NCBI GenBank assembly: GCA_964510065.1
Contig: CAZEAC010000044.1
Location: forward strand, 1-37,324
Reading direction: 5' to 3'
DNA from: CAZEAC01 sp964510065
GTDB taxonomy: Bacteria; Bdellovibrionota_C; UBA2361; CAIXSY01
DNA: 37,324 nucleotides
Of this stretch, positions 32,244 through 37,324 are shown piece by piece (position 1 is the stretch's first letter; every line of letters begins with the position of its first letter). The notes under the pieces are model-generated. The model did no database searches, was not told the origin of the DNA, and was given only the letters and a program-made list of their open reading frames with translations. The translations under genes and the position numbers were made by a program.

Positions 32244-33002
32244 CTATTCCGCCGCAATTGGAAAGATTTGTACGACCGGCTGTTCGCTGAAAAGGCGTCC
32301 GATGCACTCATTTTCGGGGCCGTAGATTTCCTTAGTAAAGGAAACGTCCGTGACATAGTGCCGTCCAACACAATCACGGCCCTCGAAAAGTCCAAGAAGT
32401 GGCGCACCAAGTGAAAGTGTCGAAGAGGCGAATAGCGCGTCGGTCGACTTTCTGCCAGATTCAAGATCGACGCCAAACGGCGCATCTACTGCGTGAATCG
32501 GTGCATTCGCATCATTCAGCAGCTCAATTACCGGAGAAAGAAGCGAGTTCTTAGAATTCGGATCGACTCCAAAAAGAACATTGTGTGCCTTGGCAATAAT
32601 ACTCTCATTTGTGCCATGGTCAGCAGCGGATTGACTGACCTGAAAAAGCGTTCCCATTTTCGAAAGTGGTAGAAGTTGAAGCGCGAACTCCGGGCTTGCC
32701 GCTGCTGGTGCGGTGAGCGATATGACTGCACCGTTTGCGCCGGCATTGATTAAATGACGTAAGGTTGCAAGTGCAACGGCGCCGTGCAGAGAATCTTCGG
32801 CGACTACACATACGTTTCCCCCAGCGGCACTTAAGCCAAGCGCGAAGCGCACCACCATGGCCATGCTGTAGGAGGCGGCTTCAACAACCTGAGTCTGATT
32901 AACCCCAAGAGCCTTAAGCTCTTGCCACATTACCTTCATTTTATCAGGGGGCAGCGCCGGAATCTGTTGACCGGATTTGCTCTGAAATAGCGCCTTGCTC
33001 AT
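32244..33002 (-). CDS. YjeF-N-domain protein (NAD(P)H-hydrate epimerase-like)
   Basis: A 252-aa protein with a Rossmann-like YjeF N-terminal fold. A core strand and helix (NVCVVAEDSLHGAVALATLRHL) sits where epimerases have GNNGGDG and the AxARhL helix, and APIHAVDAPFGVDLESGRKS corresponds to the VDxPSGxDxxTG active-site loop. The Asp of this loop is kept, but the NNGGDG nucleotide/substrate motif is replaced by AEDSLHG. It may therefore be a divergent epimerase or a binding protein without epimerase activity. No ADP-dependent dehydratase domain is attached. Confidence 0.65.
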   Translation of the reverse strand: MSKALFQSKSGQQIPALPPDKMKVMWQELKALGVNQTQVVEAASYSMAMVVRFALGLSAAGGNVCVVAEDSLHGAVALATLRHLINAGANGAVISLTAPAAASPEFALQLLPLSKMGTLFQVSQSAADHGTNESIIAKAHNVLFGVDPNSKNSLLSPVIELLNDANAPIHAVDAPFGVDLESGRKSTDALFASSTLSLGAPLLGLFEGRDCVGRHYVTDVSFTKEIYGPENECIGRLFSEQPVVQIFPIAAE

Positions 33003-33100
33003 TTAATCTATTGAAAACACTATAAAAACTTGCATGGGATCATAAGTAAAAAGCTACACTCTTTTGAGCTATCTGTCGATTACAAAGACGAGAAGATATT

Positions 33101-33541
33101 GTGAAAGAGCGCACTACTAAAATACTGACAGAAGAGACCTCGGTGCTTATCGTCGACGATAATCCGCAGTTCTCCAGCATCTTAAAGATGATTCTCGGTC
33201 AAGGATTTGGGTTCAAGCAGATTACCACGGTCGATTCGACGGAAGCGGCCTATTCGCTTATCAATCAAGCTCCCGAGAAGTTTCAGCTGCTCTTCGTCGA
33301 TTTCCGCTTTCCCGGAGGTGAAACTGGGGGCGATCTATTAGAGAAACTTAAACAGCAGGCGCTCCTTGATGATAAGGTGGCGTTTTTAATTACTTCTGAG
33401 CCGACCATCGATAACCAAAAACAGGCCCTTAAAGCTGGTGCGATGGGAGTCGTGGCCAAGCCATTCGACCGGAATGCGCTACGCATGCAGCTCGAGAAAG
33501 CCGACCGCGCGCTCAAAGCTGACGCGGGGGAGAGCTTTTAA
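33101..33541 (+). CDS. Single-domain response regulator (CheY-like receiver)
   Basis: A 146-aa stand-alone receiver domain. The acidic pocket is in VLIVDDNPQ, the phosphoacceptor aspartate is in LLFVDFRFPGG, the switch Ser/Thr in FLITSEP and the lysine in VVAKPFDRNAL. No output domain or kinase gene is adjacent, so the partner is unknown. GTG start, with GAGAAG upstream. Confidence 0.88.
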   Translation: MKERTTKILTEETSVLIVDDNPQFSSILKMILGQGFGFKQITTVDSTEAAYSLINQAPEKFQLLFVDFRFPGGETGGDLLEKLKQQALLDDKVAFLITSEPTIDNQKQALKAGAMGVVAKPFDRNALRMQLEKADRALKADAGESF

Positions 33542-33649
33542 GGCGCTCGTTACGCTGCCTCGATTGCGCTTCTGCCAATGCCATCCGGCGACACCTCGTC
33601 CGGTGCTTTCCTTGACTCCCTAATATTTCTCCGATTTAATGGGCCTTTT

Positions 33650-34657
33650 ATGAAGAAGCCAGTTATTGCGGTCGCTGGTGCGACCGGACTTGTTGGAAGC
33701 GAGATGGTCAATGTACTCAGCCAGCTCGAAGTGCCGTTTAGCGCGGTGCGTCTCTTAGCCTCGGAAGATTCCGTAGGGGAAATCTATAAAGTCGGCGGCG
33801 AAGAAGCTCAAGTCGAACAGCTTACCGATAAAAGCTTTGAAGGGGTTGATATCGCCCTTTTTGCGACTAGCGCAGCGCTTTCTGAAAAATTTGTGCCCTG
33901 TGCCGTGGAAGCGGGCGCGTACTCTATCGATAATTCAAGCCATTTTAGGATGCAGTCTGGGATTCCGTTGGTCGTGCCGGAAGTAAACGCGAATCTTGTT
34001 ACCAAGGATTCAAAGATCATCGCAAATCCAAACTGCTCGACGATTCAACTTGTGCCTGTGCTGAAGGCTATCAACGAAGAGGCTGGGCTCGAGCGAGTTG
34101 TGGTGTCAACATATCAAGCCGTCTCTGGTGCGGGAAAAGACGCACTTGATGAACTTTGGGAGCAAACTCGTGCGGTGTTTCTGCAAAAAGAGCTTGAGCG
34201 GGAGATATTTCCAGCGCAAATAGCCTTCAACTGCATTCCGCAGATCGATGTCATACTCGAGAGCGCATATACCAAAGAGGAGATGAAGATCATTAATGAG
34301 AGTCGTAAGATCTTAGGCCTCCCCGATCTGCGAATAACGGCCACTGCGGTGCGCGTGCCGGTATTTCACTCGCATGCCGAGAGCGTTAATGTCGAGACAA
34401 AAAGGCCGCTTTCGCCAGATCAGTGCGTGAAGATCCTGACGGGAAAGCCGGGGATTACTGTTATTCCCGATAGAAATGAGTATCCACTGCAGATTGATGT
34501 TGCCGGTACGGACGATATTCATGTCGGGAGGATCCGCCGCGACGAGTCCGTTGCAAATGGACTTAATCTTTGGGTAGTCGCCGACAATGTGCGAAAGGGT
34601 GCGGCGCTCAACGCTGTGCAGATAGCACAGATAATAATCGATAAGTATCTCGAGTAG
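33650..34657 (+). CDS. asd: Aspartate-semialdehyde dehydrogenase
   Basis: Reduces aspartyl phosphate to aspartate semialdehyde for lysine (diaminopimelate), threonine and methionine synthesis. The N-terminal NADP fold has VAVAGATGLVGSEMVNVL, the catalytic cysteine is in SKIIANPNCSTIQLV, and the substrate/dimer segment includes TYQAVSGAGKDALDEL and the VPVFHSHAESVNVE histidine. I choose ATG 33650 (MKKPVIAVAG), giving 335 aa as usual for the family; an earlier in-frame ATG at 33578 adds 24 unrelated residues. TruA follows 5 nt after the stop, suggesting an operon. Confidence 0.95.
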   Translation: MKKPVIAVAGATGLVGSEMVNVLSQLEVPFSAVRLLASEDSVGEIYKVGGEEAQVEQLTDKSFEGVDIALFATSAALSEKFVPCAVEAGAYSIDNSSHFRMQSGIPLVVPEVNANLVTKDSKIIANPNCSTIQLVPVLKAINEEAGLERVVVSTYQAVSGAGKDALDELWEQTRAVFLQKELEREIFPAQIAFNCIPQIDVILESAYTKEEMKIINESRKILGLPDLRITATAVRVPVFHSHAESVNVETKRPLSPDQCVKILTGKPGITVIPDRNEYPLQIDVAGTDDIHVGRIRRDESVANGLNLWVVADNVRKGAALNAVQIAQIIIDKYLE

Positions 34658-34662
34658 GCAGC

Positions 34663-35481
34663 GTGCCTAAAATCGCTCTTATCTTAGAGTATGACGGGAG
34701 CAGCTTCCATGGCTGGCAGTTTCAGCCGGATATGCGCTCGGTTCAAGAGGAAGTGCATAAGACGCTTGAGATATTACTTCGGGAAAAAATTCATTGCGTG
34801 TATGGCTCGGGACGAACCGATTCCGGAGTGCATGCGAGGGGACAGGTCGCACATTTTGAAACTACAGTGCAGCCGGATCTGCATGCGCTCAAGTATTCTT
34901 TGAGCGCGATTCTGCAAGGCCAGGTTGCTGCGCGCGCCGCGTTTCAGGTGCACGACGATTTTCATGCGCAAGAGAGCGCGCTTCGAAAATGTTACTCCTA
35001 CACCATATTGCACCGCGATGTCTTCCCGGTGCTCGAACGGGGGCGGGTGTGGCACATGGGCGGGACGCTCGCTATCGATCGAATGCGCGAAGAACTTTCG
35101 AAGTTAGTCGGCGTGCATGACTTTACCTCAGTTCGTGCAGTCAGCTGCCAGGCGGCGAATCCGGTGCGGAGGATCGACGCGGTCCGGCTGCATCTGGACC
35201 GTGAGTACATCAAGGTGTCGGTTGTCGGAAATGGATTTCTCAAAAACATGGTGCGGATAATCGTCGGGACGCTTGTTGAGTTTGGGCAGGGGAAATTGAG
35301 TGATGGATTTGAGAAAATTCTAGAAAGTCGAAACAGAGATGCCGCCGGAGTAACTGCGCCGCCGCAAGGGCTTTGTCTCGAATGGGTGCAGTATCCGAAA
35401 CGGTTCGCAATCCCGATGCCCAAAGTTGGCTCGGGAATATTAGAAGCCGATGATTGTCCGCAAAATCTGTCCGATGCCTAA
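34663..35481 (+). CDS. truA: tRNA pseudouridine(38-40) synthase
   Basis: Isomerises uridines 38-40 in the tRNA anticodon arm. Family signatures are LEYDGSSFHGWQFQPD at the N-terminus, the catalytic aspartate in GSGRTDSGVHARGQV, YSYTILHRDVFPV and the C-terminal GNGFLKNMVRIIVGTLVEFG. GTG start. The 272-aa length is normal, with a slightly extended tail. Its last 42 nt overlap tail to tail with the membrane-protease-like gene on the opposite strand. Confidence 0.95.
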   Translation: MPKIALILEYDGSSFHGWQFQPDMRSVQEEVHKTLEILLREKIHCVYGSGRTDSGVHARGQVAHFETTVQPDLHALKYSLSAILQGQVAARAAFQVHDDFHAQESALRKCYSYTILHRDVFPVLERGRVWHMGGTLAIDRMREELSKLVGVHDFTSVRAVSCQAANPVRRIDAVRLHLDREYIKVSVVGNGFLKNMVRIIVGTLVEFGQGKLSDGFEKILESRNRDAAGVTAPPQGLCLEWVQYPKRFAIPMPKVGSGILEADDCPQNLSDA

Positions 35482-36108
35482 TGCTAGAAGCTGTAGACCG
35501 TGAGAGCCTTCAGCGATCCAGGCGATAAGCAGGCTACACATAAGCAGATGGCTAAAAAGCAAATAGATCACCCCGGCGGTAAAACCGCCACGGAGGCCGC
35601 TAAAGTCAGGCTGTTCCGGTGACGCGTCGCGCAAGCCGGTAATCACATCAATTCCGTACATAAGACCAAGAATCGCGGTGAACGCCACGTGCGTCGAAGC
35701 GCTGAGAAGGCCGATCACGATTCCGCATGTCGTCGCGACGGGAAGCCAATAGGGCGCAAGCGCGATAAACGCGTTCATATGTGCGGTGTGTTTCGAATAG
35801 GCGTACTCAAAGTGGCCGGACTGAGAGCGGACCTGCATGCCTCGGGCGCGATTCCCAACAAGTCCGGAGAGGAGTGAGTGTTTAAATTCGTGGAGAAAAA
35901 CCGAGAATCGTCCCCGTATCGTGAACTTAGCAATAAGACCGCCACATACGAACATCCCGGCAAAAAGGCCTAACGCGGGCAGCGCGGCTGCATCGACAAT
36001 TACAGTGAGCGAGAGAATATTAATTGCTGCGAGAAACCCGAGCGCGAATAGCGCTAGGTAAAAAGAAATTCCTCCGACAGGAGCGGCTTTTTCCTGTTTG
36101 TCGCTCAT
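35440..36108 (-). CDS. Putative M50-like membrane metallopeptidase
   Basis: A 222-aa membrane protein with about five to six hydrophobic segments (FYLALFALGFLAAINIL, ALGLFAGMFVCGGLIA and others). A zinc-protease-type motif, H73-E74-F-K-H77 in FSVFLHEFKHSL, stands next to a membrane segment, and a Gly/Asn-containing loop and MNAFIALAPYWLPVA follow, as in site-2-protease-like families. A clear LDG-type third ligand is not visible, so proteolytic activity is probable rather than certain; a non-protease membrane protein with a chance HEFKH is the alternative. The 3' end overlaps truA by 42 bp. Confidence 0.6.
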   Translation of the reverse strand: MSDKQEKAAPVGGISFYLALFALGFLAAINILSLTVIVDAAALPALGLFAGMFVCGGLIAKFTIRGRFSVFLHEFKHSLLSGLVGNRARGMQVRSQSGHFEYAYSKHTAHMNAFIALAPYWLPVATTCGIVIGLLSASTHVAFTAILGLMYGIDVITGLRDASPEQPDFSGLRGGFTAGVIYLLFSHLLMCSLLIAWIAEGSHGLQLLALGIGQILRTIIGF

Positions 36109-36127
36109 GTGAGGAGGATATCATGTA

Positions 36128-36151
36128 AGCACGGGCATGTCTGCCCGTGCT
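36128..36151. terminator. 10-bp perfect hairpin downstream of the FlgM-like gene
   Basis: AGCACGGGCA (36128-36137) pairs perfectly with TGCCCGTGCT (36142-36151) around TGTC. It lies between the FlgM-like gene and the next gene on the same strand. No U-tract follows, so it is a factor-assisted terminator, an mRNA stabiliser or a short repeat. Confidence 0.5.
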
Positions 36152-36167
36152 CAATCGAAGAAGAAAG

Positions 36168-36317
36168 CTAAGAAGCAAGGAATAGCGCTTTTGCGACAAG
36201 GCTGTTGTCAACTTTGTAGCGCCCATTAACTATCTTACTTTTTAAGCTCTGGATTCGTTTTTGCCGGACGGAACGAAGCTGTCGGGCAAGTTTTTCGGAC
36301 GTTCTTTTTGCGTTCAT
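36168..36317 (-). CDS. 49-aa FlgM-like anti-sigma-factor fragment protein
   Basis: A very short gene: ATG at 36317, TAG at 36168, with a strong GAGGTGG 5 nt before the start. The product begins MNAKRTSEKLARQL and ends with QSLKSKIVNGRYKVDNSLVA. This last part matches the sigma-28-binding C-terminal pattern of FlgM (LKxxIxxGxYKVDxxxVAxxL). FlgM is normally about 90-100 aa and disordered in its first half, so this is a minimal version. No flagellar genes are in the window. The identification rests on a short motif. Confidence 0.6.
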   Translation of the reverse strand: MNAKRTSEKLARQLRSVRQKRIQSLKSKIVNGRYKVDNSLVAKALFLAS

Positions 36318-36434
36318 TCGACCACCTCAATATATGAACTTAATTCATAGCCAGGTGACCTCCGTTTCAAGCTATTCTAATCTACTCAAGCCTTTACCAT
36401 CCTAAGTGCTTGTCTCCAGGAAATCGCACATTTA

Positions 36435-36481
36435 TGTACAATTACCGTCGTACTTAAATATATCGTGCACAAAAGTGTACA
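36435..36481. promoter_or_regulatory. TGTACA-type repeats upstream of the TerB gene
   Basis: TGTACAAT (from 36435) and TGTACAAC (from 36476) are direct copies 41 bp apart. The second overlaps a near-symmetric GTGCAC-AAAA-GTGTAC (36465-36480, one mismatch). The spacing of whole helical turns suggests a dimeric regulator site in the 287-bp gap between the FlgM-like and TerB genes, which otherwise shows nothing else. Confidence 0.35.
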
Positions 36482-36604
36482 ACTTGAGCTTTTTGGCCCT
36501 CTTTTTTTTACGGCTAACCTCTCAAAATGGCTGCCTTTTGTCGGTGGACAGCGCTGGTGCGCTATTGTAAAGTTCCGGCGCATCATGAAACGAGGATTAA
36601 AAGA

Positions 36605-37213
36605 ATGAGTGGGAAAGACGCGTTTAAGGAGCGTGAGAGAGCGCTCGAAGATCAATTTTTTTCCAATAAAGAAGCTGAGCTTCTACAGAAGTTGAAGAGC
36701 AGCAGTGAAACGAAGGCGGCGCTTTCGAAGCTTTCAGAGGAAACGGGCGTTAAAGACGAGAACCTGCTTAACCAACTTCGTTCTTATGGCTACGACGCTG
36801 GCGCAATGAAATTATTGCATCTCGTGCCGATTCTCTACGTAGCGTGGTCAGATGGAAAAATTGATGCAGCTGAACGTGAAACGTTGCTTGCGCTCGCGGA
36901 GCTTCGTGGCGTAACTCCCGGGACGCCGCTCTACGATAGGGTAGTTGCCCGTCTTGAAACAAAGCCATCAGAGCATGAGTTTGAGGTTGCTCTCGAAGCA
37001 GTAAGTCAGATGATCGCGGCGCTTCCCGCCGATAAAAGTGATGCTGCAAAGTCAGATATCGTGAGCTACAGCACCAGCATTGCATCGCTCTCAAGAAAGC
37101 TCTTAGGCTTAGGCCCTGCAATTGACGCCAAAGAGCGCGAGCTGTTGGAAAAAATTTCCAAAAAATTAACTAGTCCGCGTCAGACTGCGGCAAATAAGCT
37201 CGTTGGAAAGTAG
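36605..37213 (+). CDS. TerB-like tellurite-resistance-domain protein
   Basis: A 202-aa helical protein; start ATG 36605 (MSGKDAFKERER) with GAGG about 10 nt upstream; an earlier in-frame ATG at 36527 lacks one. The central region has the TerB signature: a helix followed by VAWSDGKIDAAERETLLALAE, with the acidic pair (D, E) thought to bind metal. A second repeat, EVALEAVSQMIAALPADKSD and AIDAKERELLEKI, follows. TerB domains are linked to stress and membrane-associated sensing; a specific role here is unknown. Confidence 0.75.
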   Translation: MSGKDAFKERERALEDQFFSNKEAELLQKLKSSSETKAALSKLSEETGVKDENLLNQLRSYGYDAGAMKLLHLVPILYVAWSDGKIDAAERETLLALAELRGVTPGTPLYDRVVARLETKPSEHEFEVALEAVSQMIAALPADKSDAAKSDIVSYSTSIASLSRKLLGLGPAIDAKERELLEKISKKLTSPRQTAANKLVGK

Positions 37214-37272
37214 CAGGTAGTCACGCTTGCCTGATCTACTACTCTGGAACATAAGTCTTCCGACGCTTCTCA

Positions 37273-37291
37273 TCTCTGTGCTCTTCGTGCC
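37273..37291 (+). repeat. Partial copy of the dispersed palindrome arm
   Basis: TCTCTGTGCTCTTCGTGCC matches the left arm of the 27430-27500 palindrome with a single difference. Only part of the element seems present before the window ends, so whether a second arm follows is unknown. Confidence 0.7.
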
Positions 37292-37324
37292 TTGTAAGTT
37301 CTTTTTCAGGCAGTTTCCGTGGTG

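Noticed and set aside
36386..36655. Minus-strand 89-aa frame overlapping the TerB start
   Set aside because: It is antisense to the TerB leader and first codons, with no supported start.

Overview
The window looks like a piece of chromosome from a Gram-negative, probably uncultured bacterium. The evidence is several signal peptides, a periplasmic copper nitrite reductase fused to cytochrome c, a SCO-type copper protein, an IHF/HU protein and a FlgM-like anti-sigma fragment. Base composition is near 50% GC, with visibly more AT-rich stretches around 8.4-10.8 kb. A deltaproteobacterial-type lineage would fit, but the sequence alone does not fix the taxon.

Layout. (1) 0.1-6.5 kb is a nitrogen-oxide module: soluble transhydrogenase sthA, a cysteine-bearing Rrf2 regulator divergent from nirK, an operon of nirK (with C-terminal haem c), nirV-like and SCO, and a convergent NnrS-like membrane protein. 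A 24-bp palindrome lies in the nirK promoter. (2) 6.5-13 kb is a decayed accessory region: an IS3 right-end remnant, a gene cut by it, a truncated secreted protein running into a 5'-truncated AbiEii-type nucleotidyltransferase, a DUF3857/transglutaminase gene broken by two in-frame TGA codons, an orphan membrane protein, and the 3' half of a tRNA-Arg(CCT), part of which is repeated 117 bp further on. The tRNA part looks like an old integration scar. (3) 13-18.7 kb holds small secreted or unknown proteins, an adhesin-head-like (GIN/DUF2807) protein, an orphan Dam-family methylase and a hexose-6-phosphate mutarotase. (4) 18.7-27 kb is the most unusual part. Two divergent transcription units share matching inverted leader sequences. 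One encodes an 810-aa protein that reads as a decayed SF1 helicase-nuclease: P-loop, Walker B and nuclease residues are all degraded and the second RecA domain is gone. The other encodes a 764-aa C-terminal vWA protein and, overlapping by 4 nt, a 1128-aa propeller-like/coiled-coil/MoxR-type AAA+ ATPase. I infer a vWA-MoxR ternary system built around a dead helicase-nuclease. Two unrecognised genes follow. (5) 29-37 kb is mostly housekeeping: IHF/HU, alpha/beta hydrolase, zinc-dependent phospholipase C-like protein, YjeF-N-like protein, CheY-like receiver, asd, truA, a membrane protein with HEFKH, a 49-aa FlgM-like protein and a TerB-like protein.

Palindromic dispersed repeats occur at 4449-4519 (inside the SCO reading frame), 27430-27500 and, as a partial copy, 37273-37291. 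No CRISPR array, rRNA, intact tRNA, complete insertion sequence or integrase was seen.
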